A DNA stretch of 64,000 nucleotides, from the NCBI RefSeq assembly GCF_024296925.1, contig NZ_CP101125.1, positions 2,792,501-2,856,500 on the forward strand. Direction: 5' to 3'. A program made the translations under genes and the position numbers. The notes beneath the pieces are model-generated. The model made no database searches. It saw only the letters and a program-made list of their open reading frames with translations, and had not been told where the DNA came from. Of the stretch, positions 27,347-37,961 are shown piece after piece. The first letter of the stretch is position 1, and the number at the start of each line of letters is the position of its first letter. This stretch comes from Pseudomonas nunensis (GTDB lineage Bacteria > Pseudomonadota > Gammaproteobacteria > Pseudomonadales > Pseudomonadaceae).

Positions 27347-28795
27347 GTGACCCCATCCGAACACGCAAAACCCCAGCCCCGCTCCGACCTGATCTACGGC
27401 CTCAACGACCGCCCTCACCTGACTGCCACGGTCTTCGCTGCCCTGCAACACGTGCTCGCCAGTTTCGTCGGCATCATCACCCCGACCCTGATCATGGGCG
27501 GTGCGCTGGGGCTGCAAAGCGAAATACCCTACCTGATCAGCATGGCGCTGTTTGTCTCCGGCCTGGGCACCTTCGTTCAGGCGCGGCGCTTCGGCCCGGT
27601 GGGTTCCGGTTTGTTGTGCCTTCAGGGCACCAGTTTTTCCTTTATCAGCGTGATTCTCAGCGCCGGGTTCATGGTCAAGGCCCGGGGTGGCGGCACCGAT
27701 GAGATCCTGTCGACGATCTTCGGCGTGTGCTTTTTCGCCGCGTTCATCGAAGTGGTATTGAGCCAGTTCATCGGCAAGCTACGGATGCTGATCACCCCAG
27801 TGGTCACCGGGACGATCATCACGCTGATGGGCCTGTCGCTGATCAAAGTCGCGATGACCGACATCGCTGGCGGCTTCGGCGTGGCGGACCTTGGCGCCAG
27901 TCATCATCTGCTGTTGGCCGCGTTGGTCTTGGGCACCATCGTCGTATTGAACCGCGTCGATGTGCCGTTCCTGCGCCTCGGCGCGATCGTGATTGGCCTG
28001 ACCCTCGGCTACGTGGTCGCCTGGCTCATGGGCGACGTCGATTTCGCCAGCCTGCCCGCCGTGCCGCTGGTGAGCGTGCCGGTGCCGTTCAAGTACGGCT
28101 TCAACTTCGATTGGGTGGCGTTTGTGCCGGTGGCGGTGATTTTCCTGGTCTCGCCGCTGGAAGCTGCGGGCGACCTGACCGCCAACTCGATGATTTCCAA
28201 ACAACCGGTCAAAGGCCCGATCTACATTCGCCGGATCAAGTCCGGGCTGCTCGCCGATGGCCTCAACTCGGCCATGGCGGCGGTGTTCAACAGCATGCCG
28301 ATGGTGACCTTCGCGCAGAACAACGGCGTGATTCAGCTCACCGGCGTGGCCAGTCGTTACGTCGCGTTCTTTATTGCAGGCCTGTTGGTGTTGCTAGGCC
28401 TGTTCCCGATGATCGGCGCGGTGCTGCAATTGATGCCGAAACCCGTATTGGGCGGCGCGGAGCTGGTGATGTTCGGCACCGTGGCGGTGGCCGGAATCAA
28501 GATCCTCGCCGAAGCCGGCCTGCATCGACGCAACATGCTGATCGTGTCGATTTCCCTGGGCATGGGCCTCGGTATCGCGGCGGTGCCGGAAGTGTTGCGT
28601 GAGTTGCCGCTGGCGCTGCACAACATCTTCGAATCGCCGATCACCGTCGGTGCGTTGTGCGCGATCATCCTCAACGTGTTCCTGCCGGAAGAATTCATGG
28701 AGCTGGAAGAGGATGATTTCGACCCGGAAGCCTCGATCCTGCAGGTCATGGAAAACCCGCAAGCCAGCGAATCGGCGCCAAGCCTGAACCGCTGA
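27347..28795 (+). CDS. NCS2-family nucleobase (xanthine/uracil) permease
   Basis: 482 residues from GTG at 27347. About 12-14 membrane segments. Family signatures: LQHVLASFVGIITPTLI, LLCLQGTSFSFISVI, FLVSPLEAAGDLTANSMIS (the conserved acidic residue of the NCS2 motif) and the NAT-like AQNNGVIQLTGVASRY. It is a proton-coupled importer of purines or uracil. A UraA-type and a xanthine type cannot be separated here. It ends 53 bp before nicS in the same direction, so read-through or co-transcription is possible. Confidence 0.85.
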   Translation: MTPSEHAKPQPRSDLIYGLNDRPHLTATVFAALQHVLASFVGIITPTLIMGGALGLQSEIPYLISMALFVSGLGTFVQARRFGPVGSGLLCLQGTSFSFISVILSAGFMVKARGGGTDEILSTIFGVCFFAAFIEVVLSQFIGKLRMLITPVVTGTIITLMGLSLIKVAMTDIAGGFGVADLGASHHLLLAALVLGTIVVLNRVDVPFLRLGAIVIGLTLGYVVAWLMGDVDFASLPAVPLVSVPVPFKYGFNFDWVAFVPVAVIFLVSPLEAAGDLTANSMISKQPVKGPIYIRRIKSGLLADGLNSAMAAVFNSMPMVTFAQNNGVIQLTGVASRYVAFFIAGLLVLLGLFPMIGAVLQLMPKPVLGGAELVMFGTVAVAGIKILAEAGLHRRNMLIVSISLGMGLGIAAVPEVLRELPLALHNIFESPITVGALCAIILNVFLPEEFMELEEDDFDPEASILQVMENPQASESAPSLNR

Positions 28796-28848
28796 AAGGA
28801 CCGTGCTACATTCGATGCGACTCTGTCTGGCACAAGGTTGACCGCACG

Positions 28849-29505
28849 TTGAACAAGAAGACCGGTATTCGGGCCGCCCAGGCCCAGCAGACCCGCACAC
28901 GGATCCTCGAAGCAGCGGTGAAAGTGTTCACCCGCGACGGTTATTCCGGAGGGCGGGTCGAGAGTATTTCCCGGGAGGCCGAATCCAACGACCGCATGCT
29001 CTATTACTACTTCGGCAGTAAGGAGCAGCTGTTTATCTGCGTGCTGGAACACACCTACGAGCAATTCAACAAGGCCGAAAGCCGCCTCAAACTGGATCTG
29101 AGCCAGCCGTTGGTGGCGTTGCAGGAGTTGGTCGCGTTCGTCTGGCATTACTACGTCAAGCACCCGGAATTCGTCGCGATCCTGAGCAATGAAAACCTGC
29201 ACAACGGCAAGCATGCGCAGCAGTCCAGCGAGTTGCGGCGGCTGTCGGGGGAAGCGGTCGGAGTGTTGCGGCCGATCATTGAAGCGGGTCAGGCCCAGGG
29301 GTTGTTTCGCGAGGTGCTGGACATCAAGCATGTGTATTTGATGATTGCCTCGCTTTGTTATTTCTATAACTCCAACCGGCATACGCTCAGTTCGTTTCTG
29401 GGGGAGGATTTGGCGGACAAGGGGCAGCAGCAGGATTGGTTGGGGTTTATTCAGGATTTGGTGGTGCGGGGGGTGATGAGGTTGCCCGAGAAAGATTTGC
29501 GGTGA
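28849..29505 (+). CDS. nicS: TetR-family regulator NicS (nicotinate pathway)
   Basis: 218 residues. TTG at 28849 is the only plausible initiator near the N-terminal MNKKTGIRAAQAQQTRTRIL. TetR winged-helix-free HTH: AAVKVFTRDGYSGGRVESISREAESNDRMLYYYFGSKEQLF; the C-terminal all-helical domain should bind the effector. It is convergent with nicBA, matching the known role of NicS as repressor of the nicotinate hydroxylase genes, relieved by nicotinate or 6-hydroxynicotinate. The name rests on context plus family. Confidence 0.78.
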   Translation: MNKKTGIRAAQAQQTRTRILEAAVKVFTRDGYSGGRVESISREAESNDRMLYYYFGSKEQLFICVLEHTYEQFNKAESRLKLDLSQPLVALQELVAFVWHYYVKHPEFVAILSNENLHNGKHAQQSSELRRLSGEAVGVLRPIIEAGQAQGLFREVLDIKHVYLMIASLCYFYNSNRHTLSSFLGEDLADKGQQQDWLGFIQDLVVRGVMRLPEKDLR

Positions 29506-29517
29506 ATGTGCCGGCCC

Positions 29518-29584
29518 CTTCGCGAGCAAGCCCGCTCCCACAGGGGAATGCATTCTAAATGTGGGAGCGGGCTTGCTCGCGAAG
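29518..29584. repeat. REP pair in reversed (outward) orientation
   Basis: CTTCGCGAGCAAGCCCGCTCCCACA first and TGTGGGAGCGGGCTTGCTCGCGAAG second, the opposite order to all other copies, with only a 21-bp spacer. It sits between convergent nicS and nicB and ends 3 bp from the nicB stop. Confidence 0.9.
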
Positions 29585-29587
29585 CTT

Positions 29588-32500
29588 TTAATGGCTCCCT
29601 GGATTAGCCCTGAGATACGCAACCTTATGTTCCAACCCTTCCCACCCCGGCGCATTCCCCGCAAACCGGCTCCGCAAATACGCCGCCAATTCCGCCACCT
29701 GAGTATTCGACAAACTGTCCTTGAACGCCGGCATATACCCCAGATCCTTGGTCGCCGGGGTATCGATGCCCTGCAAGATCACCTTGATCAAATTATCCGG
29801 CAGATCACTGTGCACATTGGTGTTGGTGGCCAGCGACGGGCTCACGCCAAACAGCTTCGGCCCCAGGCCATCGGCATGACAGGCCTTGCACGAGCCTTCG
29901 AAGACTCGCTGGCCATTGCTCAATGAAAGACTGGGCATCGGGCGCGTGGCTTTCTCCACCACCTGCGCCTCGGCCTGCGCGCCATTGAGTGACGCCAGGT
30001 ACACCGCCATCGCGCGGATATCCGCCGTGGGCAACTTCGCCAACTCGGTGACCACCGGCCCCATCGGCCCGGTCGCCACGCCATGTTCGGCGGAATAGCC
30101 GGTACTCAGGTAACCGAACAACTGATCCTCGGTCCACGGCGTCGGCGATTTGGACAACCCATTCAACGCCGGCGCCTCCCAGCCATCAACCATCCCACCC
30201 GCGAGGAATGCAGCACCGCCCTTCTCCGCCCCCATCAGGTTGCGCGGCGAATGGCACGCCGCGCAGTGGCCCAACCCGTTGACCAGATACGCACCGCGAT
30301 TCCATTGTTCGCTGCGTTCAGGCTGCACACTGATTTCGCCCTTGCGCAGAAACAACGCATTCCACCCCGCCATCAATGGCCGCAGGTTGAACGGGAAACG
30401 CATGTCGTTGGCTTTCGCCGGTTGGCTGACCGGGGCTTGTGACATCAGGTAGGCGTACAACGCCTGCATGTCCGCATCGTTGATGTTGCGAAACGCGGTG
30501 TAGGGAAACGCCGGATACAGATTGCGCCCGTCGCGACCAATGCCATCGCGCATCGCCCGTTCGAATGCCGGATAGGACCAACTGCCGATCCCGGTTTCCA
30601 CATCCGGGGTGATGTTGCTGCTGTAGAGCGTGCCGAACGGGGTCTGCATCGCCAGGCCACCGGCATTGGTCACGCCGCCGGGCGCGGTGTGGCACACCGC
30701 GCAATCGCCAACCGCCGCCAGCAAGCGTCCGCGCTCCAGGGTCGCGGCTGACCAGGTGCCGGCGCTCGGCGGGGCAATCGGCGCGATTTCGCCATGGAAT
30801 GGCCACGCCGTCGCAGCCATGCCGAGCACCGCGCCGAACGCGGCAAACAGTGAACCGAACAACCACTTCGAACGCTTGGTCGGGGACTTCGGCGGTTCAT
30901 TACAAGTCCCGGCATTCAGCGCGGCCAAGACCCGTTCCGGAGTGATCGGCAGTTCACGAAAACGAATCCCGGTGGCGTCATAAATTGCGTTGGCAATCGC
31001 CGCCGCGCTGGGTACCGAAGCCGATTCGCCAGCGCCCATCGGCGGTTGGTCCTGACGCGGCATCATCAATACGTCGATTTGCGGCACTTCCGGAAAAGTC
31101 AGAATCGGGTAACCGCCCCACTCCTTGCTCGCCACCGTGGATTCTTCGAAGGTCACCCGCTCCTTGAGCACGCGGCTGGTGGACTGGATGACGTTGCCAT
31201 GGATCTGATGCTGCACGCCTGCGGGATTGATCATCATCCCAGAGTCATGGCCGATCACCACGCGGGTGACCGATACATCGCCAGTTGTGCGGTCAATCGC
31301 CACGTCCGCCACCCACGCCGCCCACGCCGCGCCGAAACCGGGAAACTTGCTGTGGATGTAGCGCGCGTAGGCAAAGCCGCGACCGCGTAACAACTGGTCT
31401 TCATTTGGGGTTTGCATCGGCGCGGTGCGCGGGGTCCAGGCCGCGCGTTCGGCGGTGGATTTGACCAGGTCGATGGCGCGCTCGTCGTGCAGATAGCGCA
31501 AGCGGTATTCCACCGGATCGACGCCAGCGGCGAAGGCCAGTTCATCGATATACGACTCATGGGCGAAGGTGTTGGGCAGCGCTGAAACCCCGCGCATCCA
31601 CGAGGCGCGTACGATGGGCGCCATGTCGTTGATGGTCACGCGCATGTTTTCAAAGTCATAGGGCGGGATTGACGTGCGGTCGCCCATTTCGAACATCGCC
31701 GCCACTGGTTCGACCCGCCCGGTCAACAGCAAGGCCAGGGTCGGCGCACCGTTGGACGGGTATCTGGTCTGGAAGTCATAGGCGGCGACGCTGCCATCAG
31801 CGTTCAAGCCGCCATCGACGTCCATCAGTTGCGCGGTGCCTTTGGGTTCCCACAAATGCTCTTGCTCGCGAGTCAGTTGCACCCGCACCGGTTTGCCCAC
31901 GGCGCGGGACAACAGCAACGCGTCGGCGCACACGTCATCGGCGCAGTTACGCCCGTAACAGCCGGACGCTTCCATGCGAATGACCTCGATGGCTTCTTCT
32001 TCGCACTCCAGCAGCCAGGCCAGGTCGGCGCGCAACAGATGTGGATTCTGGCTGCCGGACCACACCCGAGAACCCGACGCCTGATAATCCGCCACCCCGC
32101 AGGACGGGCCGATCGAACCGTGCATCTGATACGGCCACATATAAGTGCGCGGCATGCGCTGGGCAGCGTTGGCCAGGGCTTCGTCGACGTTGCCCTGATC
32201 GAGAACGACCCGCTGCACGCGCGGGTTATCGCGGATGGCCTGCTCGACATCGTTTAAATCCGGTAACCCGTGATTCCAGGCTTTCCAGGTGATTTTCAAC
32301 GCCTGGGCAGCCTTGATCGCCTGTTCTTCGCGCAGCGCGACGACGCCGACGAAATCGCGGATCACCACCACCGCGACGATCCCGGCGATGTGTGCGATGG
32401 AGGATTCGTCGACCTCCAGCAGGCTGTTGCCGACAAAATCACCGCAATCGAGCCCGGCGTACGGCGGGCGAATCACCCGGCCGTGGAGCATGTCCGGCAC

Positions 32501-33166
32501 GCGCATGTCGTGGACGTAAGTCAGTTCACCAGTGGCTTTGGCCGGAATGTCCACCCGAGCGGCACCCTTGCCCACCAGTCGATAGTCGGCGGCGGGTTTC
32601 AAAGGCGCGGTGCCGGAGATGCGCAGTTCAACGTGTTCGCCGCTGACAAGCTCGGCGTAAGTAGCCGTACGACCATCGGGTGCAAGAATCACCCCGGCCT
32701 CGATTTTTAAAAAACCTGGCTCCAACGCCCAACGCTCAGCCGCCGTTTCCAGCAGGAAGCGTCGTGCTTCAGCAGCCGCATTTCGCAACGGAATCGCGGA
32801 AATCTGCAACGTCGCACTGGCAATCGTCGCGCCCTGATTCGGCGCGCGCTCGGTGTCGCCGAGCACCATGCACACCTGCTCCAGTTGCAGGTCGAGTTCC
32901 TCGGCAACGATCTGCGCCAATGAGGTGCGAATGCCGGTGCCGAGGTCGACGTGGCCGTTGAACGCGTACACGCGCCCGTCGTCGCTGATGGCAATGAACA
33001 ACCCCAATTCCTTGGGCTTGATCAGTGGCGTACCGCCCTTCGCCACCGGGCCGGATGGCGGCAGGATGTCGTCGACGATCAGCAGCACGCCGGTCTTGGC
33101 CAGCAGTTGGTCGCGGGTTGGTGTGGAGAGCGGGATGGAGAGCGGGATGGAGTCAGTCATGGTCAT
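29588..33166 (-). CDS. nicB: Nicotinate hydroxylase large subunit NicB (molybdopterin + cytochrome c)
   Basis: 1192 residues from the ATG at 33166 (AAGGTGG 5 bp upstream, just past the nicA stop). The N-terminal part (to about 740) is a xanthine-dehydrogenase/isoquinoline-oxidoreductase molybdopterin-binding chain (GHVDLGTGIRTSLAQIVAEELDL, QMHGSIGPSCGVADY, MGAGESASVPSAAAIANAIYDATG). A transmembrane-like helix follows (LFGSLFAAFGAVLGMAATAWPF). Then comes a membrane-anchored c-type cytochrome part with three CxxCH heme sites at Cys822, Cys968 and Cys1093. With NicA it hydroxylates nicotinate to 6-hydroxynicotinate and passes electrons through the hemes to the respiratory chain. A 12-bp in-frame duplication gives the N-terminal SIPLSIPL. 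Confidence 0.93.
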   Translation of the reverse strand: MTMTDSIPLSIPLSTPTRDQLLAKTGVLLIVDDILPPSGPVAKGGTPLIKPKELGLFIAISDDGRVYAFNGHVDLGTGIRTSLAQIVAEELDLQLEQVCMVLGDTERAPNQGATIASATLQISAIPLRNAAAEARRFLLETAAERWALEPGFLKIEAGVILAPDGRTATYAELVSGEHVELRISGTAPLKPAADYRLVGKGAARVDIPAKATGELTYVHDMRVPDMLHGRVIRPPYAGLDCGDFVGNSLLEVDESSIAHIAGIVAVVVIRDFVGVVALREEQAIKAAQALKITWKAWNHGLPDLNDVEQAIRDNPRVQRVVLDQGNVDEALANAAQRMPRTYMWPYQMHGSIGPSCGVADYQASGSRVWSGSQNPHLLRADLAWLLECEEEAIEVIRMEASGCYGRNCADDVCADALLLSRAVGKPVRVQLTREQEHLWEPKGTAQLMDVDGGLNADGSVAAYDFQTRYPSNGAPTLALLLTGRVEPVAAMFEMGDRTSIPPYDFENMRVTINDMAPIVRASWMRGVSALPNTFAHESYIDELAFAAGVDPVEYRLRYLHDERAIDLVKSTAERAAWTPRTAPMQTPNEDQLLRGRGFAYARYIHSKFPGFGAAWAAWVADVAIDRTTGDVSVTRVVIGHDSGMMINPAGVQHQIHGNVIQSTSRVLKERVTFEESTVASKEWGGYPILTFPEVPQIDVLMMPRQDQPPMGAGESASVPSAAAIANAIYDATGIRFRELPITPERVLAALNAGTCNEPPKSPTKRSKWLFGSLFAAFGAVLGMAATAWPFHGEIAPIAPPSAGTWSAATLERGRLLAAVGDCAVCHTAPGGVTNAGGLAMQTPFGTLYSSNITPDVETGIGSWSYPAFERAMRDGIGRDGRNLYPAFPYTAFRNINDADMQALYAYLMSQAPVSQPAKANDMRFPFNLRPLMAGWNALFLRKGEISVQPERSEQWNRGAYLVNGLGHCAACHSPRNLMGAEKGGAAFLAGGMVDGWEAPALNGLSKSPTPWTEDQLFGYLSTGYSAEHGVATGPMGPVVTELAKLPTADIRAMAVYLASLNGAQAEAQVVEKATRPMPSLSLSNGQRVFEGSCKACHADGLGPKLFGVSPSLATNTNVHSDLPDNLIKVILQGIDTPATKDLGYMPAFKDSLSNTQVAELAAYLRSRFAGNAPGWEGLEHKVAYLRANPGSH

Positions 33167-33176
33167 TGATCCACCT

Positions 33177-33653
33177 TCAAGGCATTTGGCGGGCGGCACG
33201 CAGCACCGCGCGGAGGATTTCGATGTGGGTGCCGCAACGGCAGAGGTTGGCCGAGAGTTCGTTGCGGATCTGGGTTTCGCTGGGGTGCGGGATGCGGTCG
33301 AGCAAGGCCTTGGTGGTCATGATCATGCCGTTCAGGCAGTAGCCGCATTGCGCCGCTTGCTCGTCGATAAAGGCTTGCTGCACCGGGTGCGGATCGGCGC
33401 GGGTGCCGAGGCCTTCGAGGGTGACGATGTGCCGATCCACCGCGCCAGCCAGCGGAAATACGCAAGAGCGCGCGGCCACGCCGTCGATGATCACCGTGCA
33501 CGCCCCGCACTCGCCCAGGCCGCAGCCGTACTTGGGACCGTTGAGTAGGAGGTCATTGCGCAAGATCAGCAATAACGGCGTATCCGCCATGGCGGTGACG
33601 GTGGTGGTGAGGCCGTTGACCTCAAGCGCTACGGTGATTTCCTGGCTGCTCAT
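33177..33653 (-). CDS. nicA: Nicotinate hydroxylase small [2Fe-2S] subunit NicA
   Basis: 158 residues. Plant-ferredoxin-type [2Fe-2S] cluster in YGCGLGECGACTVIIDGVAARSC, and the second helical [2Fe-2S] cluster in CGYCLNGMIM...NLCRCGTH. These are the two iron-sulfur sites of molybdenum hydroxylase small subunits, linking the molybdenum centre to the cytochrome domains of NicB. It lies upstream of nicB with a 10-bp gap. Size matches the P. putida protein as I remember it. Confidence 0.93.
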   Translation of the reverse strand: MSSQEITVALEVNGLTTTVTAMADTPLLLILRNDLLLNGPKYGCGLGECGACTVIIDGVAARSCVFPLAGAVDRHIVTLEGLGTRADPHPVQQAFIDEQAAQCGYCLNGMIMTTKALLDRIPHPSETQIRNELSANLCRCGTHIEILRAVLRAARQMP

Positions 33654-33675
33654 TCGCTTCGCCTGCTTCGTTTTA

Positions 33676-33771
33676 TGAAGTGGCTACTACACCAAAAGGT
33701 CGAAAAAAACGTCGCGGGCCGGATGGGGTTGTGGCGTCGCGACACACTCGACTGGTGAAGTGGCTACTACA
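33676..33771 (-). promoter_or_regulatory. Direct repeats in the nicA promoter (candidate NicS sites)
   Basis: TGAAGTGGCTACTACA occurs at 33676-33691 and again at 33756-33771, exactly 80 bp apart, 23 and 103 bp upstream of the nicA start. No third copy was found elsewhere in the gap. They are candidate operators of the nicAB operon; binding by NicS is inference. Confidence 0.45.
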
Positions 33772-33805
33772 TGAAACAAGAGCAAAAACGATGCCAGTAC
33801 GGAAT

Positions 33806-33942
33806 GTAGCAGCTGGCGAAGCCTGCGTTCGGCTGCGAAGCAGTCGTGATATCAGCCAGCGCGGTGTTTCAGGAAGACTGTGTGCTCAAATTTCACGACT
33901 GCTTCGCAGCCGAACGCAGCCTCGTACCTCGGCAGCTGCTAC
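33806..33942. repeat. Large imperfect inverted repeat between nicA and nicR
   Basis: Left arm from GTAGCAGCTGGCGAAG (33806) to GCAGTCGTGA (33849); right arm from TCACGACTGC (33893) to GGCAGCTGCTAC (33942), differing by a small insertion. It lies downstream of the nicR stop and upstream of the nicA promoter repeats; it could end nicXR transcription. Confidence 0.8.
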
Positions 33943-33964
33943 ACAGAGCGCGTTTGGCCTGAGA

Positions 33965-34447
33965 TCAGTCCTGCGGGTCGTCGATCATTTTGCGCAGCAG
34001 GAACAGCACCGCGACCCGCTCGGCCGGGTTGAGGTTGCTCAGGGTCAGTTCGGTGATTTTCCCGGCGCAGGGCACGGTTTGCTGCACCAAACGGTCGCCC
34101 GCCTCGGACAGCCCGACGATGACTTTGCGTCGGTCTTGCGGGTCAGGTTCGAGGGTAATCAGCTCCCGAGCCTTGAGCCGTTCGACGATGCCGCGAATGG
34201 TCGCCTGGTCCACGGCGGTGGCCTTGACCAGTTCAGTCAGGGAGCTGGGACCGTGATCGCGCACGGCGCACAGGGTCACGAACTGCACCGCCGTGAGCTG
34301 CGAATCACCGACATTCTGCTGAAAAATCGCCATGTGCCGCTGATAGGCCTTGCGCAGCAAATGCCCGACTTGTTCGGAAAAAACATAGGAAGAATCAGGA
34401 TTTTCAGGCACGGCGGACTCGAAAGACGATGAGTGGTGGGGAGGCAT
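33965..34447 (-). CDS. nicR: MarR-family regulator NicR
   Basis: 160 residues from the ATG at 34447; the frame continues upstream without a good start. MarR winged helix: LTAVQFVTLCAVRDHGPSSLTELVKATAVDQATIRGIVERLKARELITLEPDPQDRRKVIV with the DxRxx wing. In P. putida NicR represses the 6-hydroxynicotinate genes (nicC and nicX promoters) and is released by 6-hydroxynicotinate. Here it lies downstream of nicX on the same strand, as in the nicXR operon, but a REPIN separates them. The ribosome-binding site is weak. Confidence 0.88.
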   Translation of the reverse strand: MPPHHSSSFESAVPENPDSSYVFSEQVGHLLRKAYQRHMAIFQQNVGDSQLTAVQFVTLCAVRDHGPSSLTELVKATAVDQATIRGIVERLKARELITLEPDPQDRRKVIVGLSEAGDRLVQQTVPCAGKITELTLSNLNPAERVAVLFLLRKMIDDPQD

Positions 34448-34510
34448 GATGGACAGGTTGGGGGGCGGACTCAAGGGTGATATCGGTCTTAACAGACTGC
34501 ACAAACCCCT

Positions 34511-34600
34511 TGTGGGAGCGGGCTTGCTCGCGAATACGGTGTGTCAGTCAGCACTTACATCGACTGACACACCGTATTCGCGAGCAAGCCCGCTCCCACA
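34511..34600. repeat. REPIN inside the nicX-nicR unit
   Basis: Paired REP arms 26 bp after the nicX stop and upstream of nicR; may lower nicR expression relative to nicX. Confidence 0.93.
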
Positions 34601-34626
34601 TTCGATCTCCTTTGGTTGTGAGGACC

Positions 34627-35679
34627 TCAGCGAACTCGCGAAGCCTCCGGCGCCACCACATCCCCGCCAATCACTACCGCCCGGTCATCCAGGTACACAT
34701 CGCAATTGCGCAGCGGAATGTCCAGGTGGCACGGGGTTTTGCGCTTGCCGCCGACTTCGGTGTTCGGCCCGGTGGAGAACAGGAAGTTGCCGTAGAACGC
34801 CCGCGCGTCCATGCACATGCCGTCGTTCTTGTCGTGCAAGCCCATGGCAGTCCACTGGGCTTTCGGCTGCAATCCCCAACCGATGTGGGAGATGCCGTAC
34901 ACCTCCGGATCGTTGAAATACTTCATGTAATCGCGCAGGTATTCAGCCTCGAAGCCGCCGTGGATCGAGGTGATGAAACCCTTCTCGATCTCCAGGGTGA
35001 TCTTCTCCCGGGTGTAGGTCTTGAATGGCAACAGGATGTCGCCGATATCCAGCACCAGCACGCCTTCGGCGGTTTCTTCGTTGGGCCAGGAGAACAGGAA
35101 ACCGCTGGGCCAGTGATCCCAACGCCCCGGCTCATCGGCGAAACCGTATTCGGTGACCGCCGGATATTGCCCCAGCGCCGCACGGAAATCGCTGCCGGCG
35201 CGCGAGGTGACGTGGATCGAACGTGCCTGTGTCAGTAGCTTTTCCGCCGCCATCACCCGCACCTTGTCGGCCTCGGTCGGCAGCATCCGCGCCAGCACTT
35301 CCGGGGGCTCGACGGCCAATAGAATCCGCGTGCCGGTCTTGAGGATCTGCTCCTGTTCCGGCGAGTGCAGCAGCATCATCGTGTCGACGATCAGGTCCGC
35401 CGCTTCCAGCGCGCGCTGCGCCGCGATATTGCCGGTCAACGCGGTGTCGCCGCAGTAGGCGGTCATGTCGTTGCCCATGGCCGTCGGGTGGTTGAACGAC
35501 GGCAATTCCACCGCGTAGACCTTGGCCCCCAGGCGCTGCGCCGCATCCATCGCGGCGCGTACGGTGCGCGGGTCGGAATAGTGGCTCTTGAGCACGGCGA
35601 CGCTCTGGGTCGCATCGACCTTCGACAGCTTCAACACGTGCTCGAACATCTGGGTCAGTTCGCAATCGCTTACCGGCAT
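34627..35679 (-). CDS. nicX: 2,5-Dihydroxypyridine 5,6-dioxygenase NicX
   Basis: 350 residues. It belongs to the leucyl-aminopeptidase-like (M29 fold) dioxygenases, with ligands for Fe(II) expected from a Glu (GGFEAEYL region) and the His/Asp of TPCHLDIPL. Other conserved stretches are YAVELPSFNHPTAMGNDM, WDHWPSGFLFSWPNEETAEG and SHIGWGLQPKAQW. It opens 2,5-dihydroxypyridine to N-formylmaleamate. Divergent from nicC, with shared candidate NicR operators. Confidence 0.94.
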   Translation of the reverse strand: MPVSDCELTQMFEHVLKLSKVDATQSVAVLKSHYSDPRTVRAAMDAAQRLGAKVYAVELPSFNHPTAMGNDMTAYCGDTALTGNIAAQRALEAADLIVDTMMLLHSPEQEQILKTGTRILLAVEPPEVLARMLPTEADKVRVMAAEKLLTQARSIHVTSRAGSDFRAALGQYPAVTEYGFADEPGRWDHWPSGFLFSWPNEETAEGVLVLDIGDILLPFKTYTREKITLEIEKGFITSIHGGFEAEYLRDYMKYFNDPEVYGISHIGWGLQPKAQWTAMGLHDKNDGMCMDARAFYGNFLFSTGPNTEVGGKRKTPCHLDIPLRNCDVYLDDRAVVIGGDVVAPEASRVR

Positions 35680-35747
35680 TTTCCTGTCTCCTCAATCGTC
35701 TGCTGCGCACCAAGTCGAGGCGCCCCGCCTCACCCTAGTGCATTTTT

Positions 35748-35763
35748 ATAGCGTGTACGCCAT
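35748..35763 (-). promoter_or_regulatory. Candidate NicR operator, nicX side
   Basis: TATAGCGTGTACGCCA lies 69 bp before the nicX start. Its core AGCGTGTACGCC matches the core at 35924-35935 in 10 of 12 positions, and both fit the near-palindrome AGCGTRTACRCY. A perfect palindrome TTATCGATAA (35767-35776) is adjacent. Confidence 0.5.
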
Positions 35764-35916
35764 TTGTTATCGATAAGACATCAAATGCGAGCGGACTGCA
35801 AGTACCAGACCACAACGTTACCAACCCACACAAACCCAACAAACAAAGGTTACATTCGGTGTCATTCGCAAAAAACCGCTGAAAATTAATTTTTACCAGT
35901 GGCTCTTTCTTTTTGA

Positions 35917-37943
<2,027 letters not shown>

Positions 37944-37961
37944 ACGACTTCGGAGACTTTT

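Noticed and set aside
28811..28848. sigma-54 style TGGCAC element before nicS
   Set aside because: The -12 GC element is not at the required spacing.
28357..29664. Minus-strand frame of 435 codons over the NCS2 permease and nicS
   Set aside because: It passes through a REP doublet and two recognisable genes; no signature.
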